Assembly: GCF_020535545.1 (NCBI RefSeq)
Contig: NZ_CP084752.1
Span: forward strand, 496,001 to 560,000
Source of the DNA: Roseateles sp. XES5
Lineage (GTDB): Bacteria > Pseudomonadota > Alphaproteobacteria > Rhizobiales > Rhizobiaceae
DNA: 64,000 nucleotides
Direction of reading: 5' to 3'
In this document: piece by piece, positions 10,773 through 19,589 of the stretch
How positions within the stretch are numbered: the first letter of the stretch is position 1
Layout: each line of letters starts with the position of its first letter
The notes under the pieces: generated by a model
The model's input: only the letters and a program-made list of their open reading frames with translations
What the model was told of the DNA's origin: nothing
Database searches by the model: none
Translations under genes and position numbers: made by a program

Positions 10773-11894
10773 TCACGCCGCGCCGATTTCCACCCATCGT
10801 CCTTCGCGGAAAGACTGCGCCATGGCGTGCACGGCCCTCTCGATGCGCAGGCCATGGTTGAAATCCACCGTATGGGACGGCGCGCCCGCAATGGCGGCGA
10901 TCAGCTCGCGGCATTCGATGACCTTGAGGTCGTTGAAACCGAGGCCGTGGCCGGGCGCGGGGATGAAGCGGTCATAGGGCTTGTGGTGCGGGGCCGAGAG
11001 GACTGTGGAAAAACCCTGCTCGCTGGCGCGACCGTCGACGGTATAGAGCTGGAACTCGTTCATGCGCTCCTGGTCGTAGAGGATCGAGCCCCTCGAGCCG
11101 TAGATCTGCAGGGCGATGCGGCCCTTGCGGCCCCAGGCCGAGCGATTCGCCATCAGCACGCCGGAAATGCCGCCCGAAAGGCGCATCAGCACGCTGGCGA
11201 TGTCGTGGTTCTCGACCGCGCGGCGGCCGCCATCCTTCAGCGGGCGGTCGGCATAGGGCTTGGCCTGCGCGGCGATGACCGCCTCGACATGGCCGAAGAG
11301 GCTCCAAAGCAGGGAAAGCGGGTGCACGGCGAAATCGTCCAGTGCGCCGTAGCCGGAGGCCGATTCGCTCTTCCAGTAGAAGGGCGCCTCGGGATCGGCC
11401 ATGAAGTCCTCGTCCATTTCGACGCGCACATGGTTGACGGCGCCGATCCGGCCCTCCTCCAGCAGGGTCCCGATATGCCGGATTACCGGGTTCTGGATGT
11501 AGTTGTAGCCGAGGATCGCGACCCTTCCGGCGGCGCGCTGGGCGGCCAGCATGCGCTCGGCATCGGCGAAGGACGGCGCCATCGGCTTCTCGCACCAGAC
11601 ATGTTTTCCCGCTTCCAGCGCGGCGATGGCCATTTCGGGATGGAAGCTGTTGGGCGTGGTGACGGAAATGACGTCGACATCGGGATTGGCGAGGAGATCG
11701 CGCCAGTCGGCGGTGGATTTCGCAAAGCCGAATTCGCGGGCGCGGCTTTCGGCAAGGGCGGCGTCTGCCTCGGCCAGATGCACGAGGCGCGGACGCGCGA
11801 CATCGCCGAAGACGGCGCTGACATTGTTCCAGGCCAGCGCATGGCACTTGCCCATATAGCCGGTGCCGATCAATCCAATTCCGAGGGCTTTCAT
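10773..11894 (-). CDS. Gfo/Idh/MocA family oxidoreductase (probable inositol-related dehydrogenase)
   Basis: 373-residue NAD(P)-dependent dehydrogenase. The N-terminal Rossmann motif is GLIGTGYMGKCHALAW. The family motif EKP occurs in HVWCEKPM, and a GFO_IDH_MocA C-terminal domain follows (YYIQNP-like NYIQNPVIRHI, DFAVHPLSLLWSLFG). The start at 11892-11894 has a strong GGAGGAGAGG site. It is divergent from iolR and the iolCDEB genes, and shares the intergenic region with a candidate IolR operator. A role in oxidising myo-inositol, scyllo-inositol or a related keto-inositol is likely, but the exact substrate cannot be told from sequence. It is not clearly the canonical IdhA. Confidence 0.82.
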   Translation of the reverse strand: MKALGIGLIGTGYMGKCHALAWNNVSAVFGDVARPRLVHLAEADAALAESRAREFGFAKSTADWRDLLANPDVDVISVTTPNSFHPEMAIAALEAGKHVWCEKPMAPSFADAERMLAAQRAAGRVAILGYNYIQNPVIRHIGTLLEEGRIGAVNHVRVEMDEDFMADPEAPFYWKSESASGYGALDDFAVHPLSLLWSLFGHVEAVIAAQAKPYADRPLKDGGRRAVENHDIASVLMRLSGGISGVLMANRSAWGRKGRIALQIYGSRGSILYDQERMNEFQLYTVDGRASEQGFSTVLSAPHHKPYDRFIPAPGHGLGFNDLKVIECRELIAAIAGAPSHTVDFNHGLRIERAVHAMAQSFREGRWVEIGAA

Positions 11895-12019
11895 GTCCTC
11901 TCCTCCATTCGATTGCGCAAAATCGCTACGCACCCGCGCCGGACTTGCTATATCTCGCCGAACGGGCGCTCCGGACGCCATGCATAGCGGGAAAGATTTG
12001 GAACGAAAACTATCTTTTC

Positions 12020-12047
12020 TGAAATACGTGGAATATTTATTTCATTT
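12020..12047. promoter_or_regulatory. Candidate IolR operator between the dehydrogenase gene and iolR
   Basis: An inverted repeat TGAAATA-N11-TATTTCA spans 12020-12044. The overlapping string TGGAAT-N5-TTTCATTT (12029-12047) recurs exactly, apart from its five central bases, before iolC at 13000-13018. RpiR-type IolR proteins of rhizobia bind sites of this general kind, but the assignment here is inferred from repetition and position only. Confidence 0.4.
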
Positions 12048-12092
12048 CTCGCCGGACGCCGCGACCGGGAGCCGCATGAGGGGGACGACACC

Positions 12093-12977
12093 ATGAACGA
12101 CAGCGAAGCGGCCCAGGGGCGCGTGCCCCGCGATTTCGAGAGCCTGCGCAGCGTCATCATCGAGCGCAAGGCGACGATGCCGAAGCGGCTGGCGCAGGTG
12201 GCGGCCTATGCGCTGGCCAATCCCGACGAGATGGCCTTCGGCACCGCCGCCAGCATCGCGACGGCCGCGGACGTGCAGCCCTCCACGCTGGTGCGGCTCG
12301 CCCATCATCTCGGCTATGAAGGCTTCTCCGACCTGCAGAACGTTTTCCGGGCGCGGCTGCGCGACAAGACGCTGTCCTATGAGGAGCGCCTGCTTTCGCT
12401 GGAATCGGGGCCTGCGGCCAACAGCGACATGGAGCTGCTGTCCGGCTTCCTGACGGCCGCCAGCCAGTCCGTCGCCCGGCTCGCCGGCACCATCGACGGC
12501 GAAACCTTCTCGAAATCCATCGACCTGCTCGCCAGCGCCGAAACCATCTACCTCGTCGCCAAGCGCCGCTCCTATCCGCTGACGGCGCATATGGCCTATG
12601 CCTTCGGCAAGCTCGGCATCCGCCACCAGATCATCGCCTCGCCGAACGGCATCGACGGCGAAATCGCGCAGTTCGCGACGCAGAAGGACGCCGTGATCGC
12701 CGCGAGCTTCGCGCCCTATGCGGCCGAAAGCCTGGCGCAGGCGCAGGAACTGGCCAGGCGCGGCGTGCCCATCGTCGCCATCACCGATTCCGTCTTCTCG
12801 CCGCTCGCAAGCTCCGCCACCCACTGGTTCGAGGTGTCGGAGGCCGACTATGCCGGCTTCCGCTCGCTCTCCGCCTCCATGGCGCTTGCCATGGCGCTGC
12901 CGGTGGCCATCGCGGAAAAGCGGCGCAGCCTGCGGCGGTCGTCGAAACGAAATGGCGCGAAACACGAAACGGAATAG
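12093..12977 (+). CDS. iolR: MurR/RpiR family regulator of inositol catabolism IolR
   Basis: 294-residue RpiR-type repressor. The N-terminal HTH_6 domain (about residues 15-95) includes ATAADVQPSTLVRLAHHLGYEGFSDLQ, the recognition helix region. The C-terminal SIS sugar-phosphate binding domain (about 130-275) contains IYLVAKRRSYPLTAHMAYAFGKLG and VPIVAITDSVFSPLA. It would sense an inositol breakdown intermediate (2-deoxy-5-keto-gluconate-6-phosphate in studied rhizobia) and release the iol promoters. The ATG at 12093 follows GAGGGGG. It heads the iolR-C-D-E-B cluster, whose order is characteristic of Rhizobiaceae. Repeated GGAAT/TTTC motifs flank the gene on both sides, consistent with autoregulation. 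Confidence 0.88.
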   Translation: MNDSEAAQGRVPRDFESLRSVIIERKATMPKRLAQVAAYALANPDEMAFGTAASIATAADVQPSTLVRLAHHLGYEGFSDLQNVFRARLRDKTLSYEERLLSLESGPAANSDMELLSGFLTAASQSVARLAGTIDGETFSKSIDLLASAETIYLVAKRRSYPLTAHMAYAFGKLGIRHQIIASPNGIDGEIAQFATQKDAVIAASFAPYAAESLAQAQELARRGVPIVAITDSVFSPLASSATHWFEVSEADYAGFRSLSASMALAMALPVAIAEKRRSLRRSSKRNGAKHETE

Positions 12978-13018
12978 GCATTCCGAATTGACAGAATAAT
13001 GGAATTCATGTTTCATTT
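12971..13018. promoter_or_regulatory. Candidate IolR operators before iolC
   Basis: Two motifs occur together. One is the palindrome GGAAT-AGGC-ATTCC (12971-12984), overlapping the iolR stop. The other is TGGAAT-N5-TTTCATTT (13000-13018), matching the motif before iolR. The position upstream of iolC suggests separate control of the catabolic genes. Confidence 0.4.
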
Positions 13019-13072
13019 TCCCGCAATGCCGCCGCGCCCTTCATGACGGCGCCGCGAGACCGGGAGGAAGAC

Positions 13073-15001
13073 ATGCCCAAGACTGACCAGGCCTCGGCCA
13101 AGACGCTCGACGTCATCACCATCGGCCGCGCCTCCGTCGATCTCTACGGCCAGCAGCTCGGCACGCGGCTGGAAGACACCGCCTCCTTCGCCAAGTCCGT
13201 CGGCGGCTGCCCGGCCAATATCGCCATCGGCACCGCGCGGCTGGGCCTGCGCTCCGCCCTCATCACCCGCGTCGGCGACGAGCAGATGGGCCGCTTCATC
13301 CGCGAGCAGTCCGCCCGCGAGGGCGTCGATGTCGCCGGCATCCGCACCGACAGGGACCGGCTGACGGCGCTCGTGCTGCTCGCCATCGAGGCCGAGGGCG
13401 TTTCGCCGATGATCTTCGTGCGCACCGACTGCGCCGACATGGCGCTCGACGAGAGCGACGTCGACGACGCCTTCGTGCGCTCGTCCCGCGCCGTACTCGT
13501 CACCGGCACGCATTTTTCCCGCGCCAACAGCGAGGCCGCCCAGCGCAAGGCCATCCGCATCGCGAAGGAATCGGGCGGCAAGGTCATCTTCGACATCGAC
13601 TACCGGCCGAACCTGTGGGGCCTTGCCGGCCATGCCGAAGGCTTCGAACGCTATGTGAAGTCCGACCGCGTCTCGGCGATCCTGAAATCCGTGCTGCCGG
13701 ACTGCGACCTCGTGGTCGGCACGGAAGAAGAGATCATGATCGCCTCGGGCGCCGACGACGTGCTGTCCGCCCTGAAGGCGATCCGCGCGGTTTCCCCCGC
13801 CACCATCGTCCTCAAGCGCGGCGCCATGGGCTGCATCGTCTATGACGGCCCGATCTCCGACGATCTCGAGGACGGCATCGTCGGCAAGGGTTTCCCCATC
13901 GAGGTCTATAATGTGCTCGGCGCGGGCGATGCCTTCATGTCCGGCTTCCTGCGCGGCTGGCTGACCGGCGAGGATCACGCCACCGCCGCCACCTGGGCCA
14001 ATGCCTGCGGCGCCTTCGCCGTCTCGCGCCTGCTCTGCTCGCCGGAATATCCGAGCTGGGAAGAACTGACCCATTTCCTCGCGCATGGCAGCAGGCACCG
14101 TGCCCTGCGCAAGGACGAGACCATCAACCACATCCACTGGGCGACCAACCGCAAGCAGGACGACATTCCGCTGCTGATGGCGCTCGCCTGCGACCACCGC
14201 ATGCAGCTCGTCGACGTCGCCGACGAACTGAAGGTGCCGCATGAGCGGATTTCCGCCTTCAAGCGCCTCACCGTCGAGGCCGCGGCCCGCGTCGCCGAGG
14301 GGCGGCCCGGCTACGGCATGCTGATCGACGAACGCTTCGGCCGCGACGCTTTCTTCGATGCCGCCGCCCGGAATTTCTCCTGGCTCGGCCGCCCGGTGGA
14401 ACTGCCGGGCTCGCGGCCGCTGCGCTTCGAGTTCAGCCAGGACATCGGCTCGCAGCTCGTGGAATGGCCGCTCGACCATTGCATCAAGTGCCTGTGCTTC
14501 TATCATCCGGACGATCCGGCCGCGCTGAAGACGGAGCAGCAGGAGAAGCTGCGCACCCTCTTCGACGCCGCGCGCCGCGTCGGGCGCGAATTGCTGGTCG
14601 AGATCATCGCCGGCAAGAACGGCCCGCTGAAGGACGACACCATTTCCACGGCGCTGCAGGAGCTCTACGATCTCGGCATCAAGCCGGACTGGTGGAAGCT
14701 GGAGCCGCAGGCCTCGCCCGAGGCCTGGCGCAACATCGAGGCGACGATCGCCCGCAACGACGCCTATTGCCGCGGCATCGTGCTGCTCGGCCTGGAAGCG
14801 CCGACGGAGGAACTGGTCAAGGCGTTCGAGGCCACCAGGGTGGCGCCGTCCGTCAAGGGCTTTGCCGTCGGCCGCACCATCTTCGCCGATGCCGCCCGCG
14901 CCTGGATGGCCGGCACGATGGACGACGAGGCGGCGATCACCGACATGGCCGGCCGCTTCCGCGCGCTGACCGAGGCCTGGCTGAAGACGCGCGGCCTTTA
15001 A
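13073..15001 (+). CDS. iolC: 5-dehydro-2-deoxygluconokinase fused to a DUF2090 domain (IolC)
   Basis: 642 residues. The N-terminal PfkB/ribokinase domain (about 1-325) phosphorylates 5-dehydro-2-deoxygluconate. It has the first PfkB signature GGCPANIAIGTARLG and the second around YNVLGAGDAFMSGF, with GAGD at 283-286 and catalytic Asp286. The C-terminal half (about 345-642) is a DUF2090 domain (LMALACDHRMQLVDVA, GMLIDERFGRDAF). It resembles an aldolase-type barrel (IolJ-like), so the protein may perform kinase and aldolase steps; that is inference. This fusion is normal in proteobacterial iol operons. The start at 13073 has GGGAGGAAG, and iolD follows after 22 bp. Confidence 0.92.
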   Translation: MPKTDQASAKTLDVITIGRASVDLYGQQLGTRLEDTASFAKSVGGCPANIAIGTARLGLRSALITRVGDEQMGRFIREQSAREGVDVAGIRTDRDRLTALVLLAIEAEGVSPMIFVRTDCADMALDESDVDDAFVRSSRAVLVTGTHFSRANSEAAQRKAIRIAKESGGKVIFDIDYRPNLWGLAGHAEGFERYVKSDRVSAILKSVLPDCDLVVGTEEEIMIASGADDVLSALKAIRAVSPATIVLKRGAMGCIVYDGPISDDLEDGIVGKGFPIEVYNVLGAGDAFMSGFLRGWLTGEDHATAATWANACGAFAVSRLLCSPEYPSWEELTHFLAHGSRHRALRKDETINHIHWATNRKQDDIPLLMALACDHRMQLVDVADELKVPHERISAFKRLTVEAAARVAEGRPGYGMLIDERFGRDAFFDAAARNFSWLGRPVELPGSRPLRFEFSQDIGSQLVEWPLDHCIKCLCFYHPDDPAALKTEQQEKLRTLFDAARRVGRELLVEIIAGKNGPLKDDTISTALQELYDLGIKPDWWKLEPQASPEAWRNIEATIARNDAYCRGIVLLGLEAPTEELVKAFEATRVAPSVKGFAVGRTIFADAARAWMAGTMDDEAAITDMAGRFRALTEAWLKTRGL

Positions 15002-15023
15002 GAAAGACATTTGGAGGAAGACC

Positions 15024-16874
15024 ATGGGCAAGACGATCCGGCTGACGATGGCGCAGGCCGTCGCGCATTTCCTGAAGGCGCAGAAGACGGTTGTCGACGG
15101 CAAGGTGGTGCCGATCTTCGGCGGCGTCTGGGCGATCTTCGGCCACGGCAACGTCGCCGGCATGGGCGAAGCGCTCTACCAGGTGCGCGAGGACCTGCCG
15201 ACGCTGCGCGCCCATAACGAGCAGGGCATGGCGCATGCCGCCGTCGCCTTCGCCAAGGCGGCCTTCCGCCAGCGCTTCATGGCCTGCACGACCTCCATCG
15301 GCCCCGGCGCGCTCAACATGGTGACGGCCGCCGGCGTCGCCCATGTCAACCGCCTGCCCGTGCTCTTCCTGCCCGGCGATGTCTTCGCCAACCGCATTCC
15401 CGATCCGGTGCTCCAGCAGATCGAGGATTTCGGCGACGGCACCGTCTCCGTCAACGACGCCTTCCGCTGCGTCTCGCGCTATTTCGACCGCATCACGCGG
15501 CCCGAGCAGATCATTCCCGCCCTGAAGCGCGCCATGCAGGTGCTGACCGACCCGGTCGATTGCGGGCCGGTGACGCTCTCGCTCTGCCAGGACGTGCAGG
15601 CGGAAGCCTATGACTATCCGGCAAGCCTCTTTGCCGAAAAGGTCTGGACGCCGCGCCGCCCCCGTCCCGACAGCGACGAGCTTGCCGCCGCCATCGCCAC
15701 GCTGCGCAAGGCGCAAAAGCCGCTGATCATCGCCGGCGGCGGCGTTCTCTATTCGCAGGCGACCGCCGAGTTGAAGGCCTTCGCCGGCATGCACGGCATT
15801 CCCGTCGCCGTCACCCAGGCCGGCAAGTCGGCGCTACCCGATGGTCATCCGCTCTGCATGGGCTCCGTCGGCGTCACCGGCACGTCGGCCGCCAATGCCT
15901 TTGCCGAGGAAGCGGATGTCATCCTTGCCGTCGGCACGCGCCTGCAGGACTTCACCACCGGCTCCTGGGCGCTGTTCAAACAGGACGGCGTGCGGATGAT
16001 CGGCCTCAACACCACCCTGTTCGATGCCGCCAAACATGACAGCCAGCCGCTCGTCTGCGATGCGCGCGAAGGCCTGACCCTGCTTTCCGAAGCGCTCGGC
16101 GGCTGGAAGGCGCCGGCCGCGGTGGAGGCTTCGGCCAAGGCCCGCAAGGCGGAATGGACGGCGGCCGCCGCCCGCGCCACCGCGCCGGGCAATGCGGCCC
16201 TGCCCTCGGACGCGCAGGTCATCGGCGCCGTGCAGCGCTCCATCGGCGGGGAAAATTCCGTGCTCGTCTGCGCGGCCGGCGGGCTTCCCGGCGAATTGCA
16301 CAAGCTGTGGCAGGCGGAAAAGCCCGGCGGTTATCACATGGAATACGGCTTTTCCTGCATGGGCTACGAGATCGCCGGGGCGCTCGGCGTCAAGCTCGCG
16401 CGGCCGGAGGCCGATGTCGTCGTCATGGTCGGCGACGGCTCCTACATGATGATGAATTCCGAGCTGTCGACCTCGATCATGCTCGGCAGGAAGCTTACCG
16501 TCGTCGTGCTCGACAATCGCGGCTACGGCTGCATCAACCGCCTGCAGATGGCGACCGGCGGCGCGAACTTCAACAACCTCCTGAAGGACGCGATGATCGA
16601 GGCCATGCCCGAGATCGATTTCCGCGCCCATGCCGAAAGCATGGGGGCCGTCGCCGTCAAGGTCGCCTCGCTCGCCGATCTCGAAACCGCGATCCAGCAG
16701 AGCAAGGCCAATGACCGCACCTCGGTCATCGTCATCGACACCGACCCGCTCATCACCACGAAGGACGGCGGCCACTGGTGGGACGTCGCGGTGCCGGAAG
16801 TCAGCCCGCGCGCCGAGGTCAACGCGGCCCGCGAAGCCTATGTCAAGGCGCGCGCGGCGCAGACCCTCGGCTAG
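15024..16874 (+). CDS. iolD: 3D-(3,5/4)-trihydroxycyclohexane-1,2-dione hydrolase IolD
   Basis: 616-residue thiamine diphosphate enzyme that opens the ring of trihydroxycyclohexanedione to 5-deoxyglucuronate. The N-terminal TPP domain carries AHNEQGMAHAAVAFA, where the Glu activates the cofactor. The central domain has LIIAGGGVLYSQA. The C-terminal TPP-binding motif runs from GDGSYMMMNSE (about residue 469) to DNRGYG. The length agrees with IolD (about 610-640). The RBS is GGAGGAAG. It is co-oriented with iolC and iolE; a 193-bp gap with an inverted repeat separates it from iolE. Confidence 0.94.
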   Translation: MGKTIRLTMAQAVAHFLKAQKTVVDGKVVPIFGGVWAIFGHGNVAGMGEALYQVREDLPTLRAHNEQGMAHAAVAFAKAAFRQRFMACTTSIGPGALNMVTAAGVAHVNRLPVLFLPGDVFANRIPDPVLQQIEDFGDGTVSVNDAFRCVSRYFDRITRPEQIIPALKRAMQVLTDPVDCGPVTLSLCQDVQAEAYDYPASLFAEKVWTPRRPRPDSDELAAAIATLRKAQKPLIIAGGGVLYSQATAELKAFAGMHGIPVAVTQAGKSALPDGHPLCMGSVGVTGTSAANAFAEEADVILAVGTRLQDFTTGSWALFKQDGVRMIGLNTTLFDAAKHDSQPLVCDAREGLTLLSEALGGWKAPAAVEASAKARKAEWTAAAARATAPGNAALPSDAQVIGAVQRSIGGENSVLVCAAGGLPGELHKLWQAEKPGGYHMEYGFSCMGYEIAGALGVKLARPEADVVVMVGDGSYMMMNSELSTSIMLGRKLTVVVLDNRGYGCINRLQMATGGANFNNLLKDAMIEAMPEIDFRAHAESMGAVAVKVASLADLETAIQQSKANDRTSVIVIDTDPLITTKDGGHWWDVAVPEVSPRAEVNAAREAYVKARAAQTLG

Positions 16875-16940
16875 CGTTCCCGGCCGAGGCCGCACCGCTT
16901 CGGCGCGAAGCCAAGAGGCGAGAGCAACACACGCTCCTTC

Positions 16941-17016
16941 GTCATCCCCGGCCCCTTTCCAAGGCCCATCCGCCAGCGGACCGGCGGCAGGGTTTTCGGG
17001 GCCGGCCGGGGATGAC
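16941..17016. repeat. Intergenic inverted repeat between iolD and iolE
   Basis: Thirteen-base arms GTCATCCCCGGCC (16941-16953) and GGCCGGGGATGAC (17004-17016) enclose a GC-rich loop containing CCGCCAGCGGACCGGCGG. It resembles the short palindromic intergenic elements common in rhizobia and may set relative expression of iolD and iolE. Confidence 0.6.
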
Positions 17017-17067
17017 GCAGGAACCACAGGACAAGGGAGGCCCTGCCTTCCGGCAAGGAGACGATCG

Positions 17068-17985
17068 ATGAAAGCCAAACTCGGCATGTCGCCCATCGCG
17101 TGGTGGAACGACGACCTTCCCGAACTCAGCGACGACGTATCGCTGGAAGAATGCCTGCGCCAGTCGCGCGGCGCGGGCTTTACCGGCATGGAACAGGGCC
17201 GGCGCTTTCCGGGCACGCCCGAGGAAATGCTGCCGATCCTGCGCGCGGCCGACGTCACGCTGTGCGGCGGCTGGTTCTCCGGCACGCTGGTCGACGAGGA
17301 CCTCTCCGTCAACAAGGACCGCATCGCGCCGATGATCGAGCTGTTCAAGGCGGTGAACGCGCCCTGCATCGTCTATGGCGAGGTCGGCCGCTCGATCCAG
17401 GGCGACCGCTCCCGGCCGCTCGCCACCAAGCCGCGCCTTTCCGACGACGAGATGAAGGCCTATGGCCGCCGGTTGACGGAGTTCGGCGAATGGTGCGCCG
17501 ACCGGGGCATGCCGCTCTCCTACCACCACCACATGGCCGCCGTCGTGGAGACGGAAGCCGAGCTCGACGCCTTCATGAACGCCTCGGGCGAAGGCATTCC
17601 GCTGCTGCTCGATGCCGGGCACCTCGCCTTTGCCGGCGGCGACGTGCTGCGCGCCATAGACAGGCACCACGCCCGCATCAACCACGTCCATGTCAAGGAC
17701 ATCCGCAAGGCGGTGGTGGACGGGCTCGACCGCAGCCGGCAATCCTTCCTCGACGCGGTGGCGCTCGGCGCCTTCACCGTGCCGGGCGACGGCTCGCTCG
17801 ATTTCGCCGCCATCGTCCAGCGCTTCGCCGATTACGGTTACGAGGGCTGGTTCGTCGTGGAGGCCGAGCAGGATCCGCGCACGGCCCCGCCGCAGAAGAT
17901 GGCCGAGATCGGCCATGCCGAATTGATGCGCGTGATGACCGCCGCAGGCTATAGTGTGGAAACCGAAGGTTTTCCGAAAGCATAG
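17068..17985 (+). CDS. iolE: Myo-inosose-2 dehydratase IolE
   Basis: 305-residue xylose-isomerase-like TIM-barrel enzyme that dehydrates 2-keto-myo-inositol to the trihydroxycyclohexanedione used by IolD. Family marks are LGMSPIAWWNDDLPEL, GFTGMEQGRRFP, LSYHHHMAAVVET (metal-site region), LLLDAGHLAFAGGD and INHVHVKDIR. The ATG at 17068 follows AAGGAG. It is separated from iolB by 10 bp, so the two are co-transcribed. The size and all the usual metal-binding segments are intact. Confidence 0.93.
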   Translation: MKAKLGMSPIAWWNDDLPELSDDVSLEECLRQSRGAGFTGMEQGRRFPGTPEEMLPILRAADVTLCGGWFSGTLVDEDLSVNKDRIAPMIELFKAVNAPCIVYGEVGRSIQGDRSRPLATKPRLSDDEMKAYGRRLTEFGEWCADRGMPLSYHHHMAAVVETEAELDAFMNASGEGIPLLLDAGHLAFAGGDVLRAIDRHHARINHVHVKDIRKAVVDGLDRSRQSFLDAVALGAFTVPGDGSLDFAAIVQRFADYGYEGWFVVEAEQDPRTAPPQKMAEIGHAELMRVMTAAGYSVETEGFPKA

Positions 17986-17995
17986 GAGACGCCAG

Positions 17996-18790
17996 ATGCC
18001 AAAGCTCCTCGTCAAACCCGAAGGCCGCCACGGCCGCGTCAGCCATGTGACGCCGCAAAGCGCCGGCTGGACCTATGTCGGCTTCGACGTGCACCGCATG
18101 AAGCCCGGCGAGATCGTCGCGGCGGAAACGGGCAGCCGCGAGGTCTGCCTCGTGTGGATTTCCGGCAAGGGCAAGGTGACGGCCGCGGGCGAGGACTTCG
18201 GCGTGCTCGGCGCGCGCATGAGCCCGTTCGACGGCGCGCCGCATGCGCTCTACGTGCCCGCCGACGCCAACTGGTCGGTGACGGCGGAGACGGAGCTGGA
18301 ACTGGCCGTCTGCTCGGCCCCCGGCGGCGGCGGCCACAAGGCGAAGGCCATACCGCCCGGCACGCATGAAAAGGTCGTGCGCGGCAAGGGCTCGAATGTT
18401 CGCCACGTGCACAACATCATGCCGGAAGACGACAATTCGGCCCATTCGCTGCTGGTGGTGGAGGTGATCACCCCGAACGGCAACACCTCCTCCTATCCCT
18501 CGCACAAACACGACCGGGACGACCTGCCGAACGAAAGCCTGCTGGAAGAGACCTATTACCACCGCCTCAACCCGCCGCAGGGTTTCGCCTTCCAGCGCGT
18601 CTACACCGACGACCGCTCGCTGGACGAGGCGATGGCGGTGGAGGACGGCGACGTGACGCTGGTGCCGCGGGGCTATCACCCCTGCGCGACCGTGCACGGC
18701 TACGACCTTTATTACCTCAACGTGATGGCGGGGCCGAAGCGGGTGTGGAAATTCCACAATGCGAAGGAGCATGAATGGCTGCTGGGGTGA
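17996..18790 (+). CDS. iolB: 5-deoxy-glucuronate isomerase IolB
   Basis: 264-residue bicupin that isomerises 5-deoxyglucuronate to 5-dehydro-2-deoxygluconate, the substrate of IolC. Visible motifs are WTYVGFDVHRMKPGE, NVRHVHNIMPEDD, SSYPSHKHDRDDLPNES (cupin metal ligands), EDGDVTLVPRGYHP and NVMAGPKRVWKF. The start at 17996 is preceded by AGGAGAC. It is the last gene of the iol operon, followed by a long repeat array rather than a simple terminator. Confidence 0.94.
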   Translation: MPKLLVKPEGRHGRVSHVTPQSAGWTYVGFDVHRMKPGEIVAAETGSREVCLVWISGKGKVTAAGEDFGVLGARMSPFDGAPHALYVPADANWSVTAETELELAVCSAPGGGGHKAKAIPPGTHEKVVRGKGSNVRHVHNIMPEDDNSAHSLLVVEVITPNGNTSSYPSHKHDRDDLPNESLLEETYYHRLNPPQGFAFQRVYTDDRSLDEAMAVEDGDVTLVPRGYHPCATVHGYDLYYLNVMAGPKRVWKFHNAKEHEWLLG

Positions 18791-18839
18791 GCGGACAGCC
18801 GGCACCCGTTCGCTACCATCCCCATGATCGACCGGGCAG

Positions 18840-19562
18840 CGAACGCCACCCGCGCCTTTCTCGCCGCCCCCTCTCCTCCGTCACCCCGGACCCGATCCGG
18901 GGTCTAGCCACCGCGCGTCCGCGCGGTGAGAGAACGCCTGCCCCCAGGAACAGAGCCTTTTGCGCTCACGGACGTGAGCGCGCTGGATACCGGCTCAAGG
19001 CCGGTATGACGGAGGAAAGGCTGGTGGGAATATCACTTCGCGTGCCGGTTGCACGACGGCATAGACCGTCTTACCCCTCACCGTCTCACCTCTCGCAAAC
19101 TGCAACAGCAAGCGCCGCCCGCGCCTTTCTCGCCGCCCCCTCTCCTCCGTCACCCCGGACCCGATCCGGGGTCTAGCCACCGCGCGTCCGCGCGGTGAGA
19201 GAACGCCTGCCCCCCCAGAAACAGAGTCTTCTGCGCTCACCGACGTGAGCGCGCTGGATACCGGCTCAAGGCCGGTATGACGGAGGCGAGGCTGGTGGGA
19301 AAATCACTTGGCGTGCCGGCCGCACGACGGCATTGCCGTCTTACCCCTCACGGTCTCACCGTCCTGCAAACCGCAACAGCAAACGCCGCCCGCGCCTTTC
19401 TCGCCGCCCCATCTCCTCCGTCACCCCGGACCCGATCCGGGGGTCTAGCCACCGCGCGTCCGCGCGGTGAGAGGGCGCCTGGCCCCCAGGAACAGAGTCT
19501 TCTGCGCTCACCGACGTGAGCGCGCGGGATACCGGCTCAAGGCCGGTTATCCCGAAGCAGCG
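18840..19562. repeat. Tandem array 1 of about 270-bp composite palindromic units (about 2.7 copies)
   Basis: The string CGCGCCTTTCTCGCCGCCCC recurs at 18851, 19120 and 19391, giving periods of 269 and 271 bp. Each unit holds a left arm starting CCTCCGTCACCCCGGACC, a core palindrome CACCGCGCG..CGCGCGGTG, a unique stretch, a second palindrome GCGCTCACCGACGTGAGCGC, and a right arm GCTGGATACCGG..GGTATGACGGAGG. The two arms are imperfect inverted repeats of each other. The array lies between convergent genes. Open frames inside it are not genes. It is related to the array at 42.6-43.5 kb, but with the inner core reversed. Confidence 0.9.
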
Positions 19563-19589
19563 GTCGGCGAGATAACGACGGGGACGCGC

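Noticed and set aside
13073..15001. Unusual kinase-DUF2090 fusion
   Set aside because: This fusion is the normal form of IolC in many proteobacterial inositol operons.
18775..19519. Open frames of 80-133 codons after iolB
   Set aside because: Repeat-derived translation of array 1, not genes.
18840..19562. Possible CRISPR array
   Set aside because: Repeat period is about 270 bp, the units are long palindromes, spacers are homologous to each other, and no cas genes are present.
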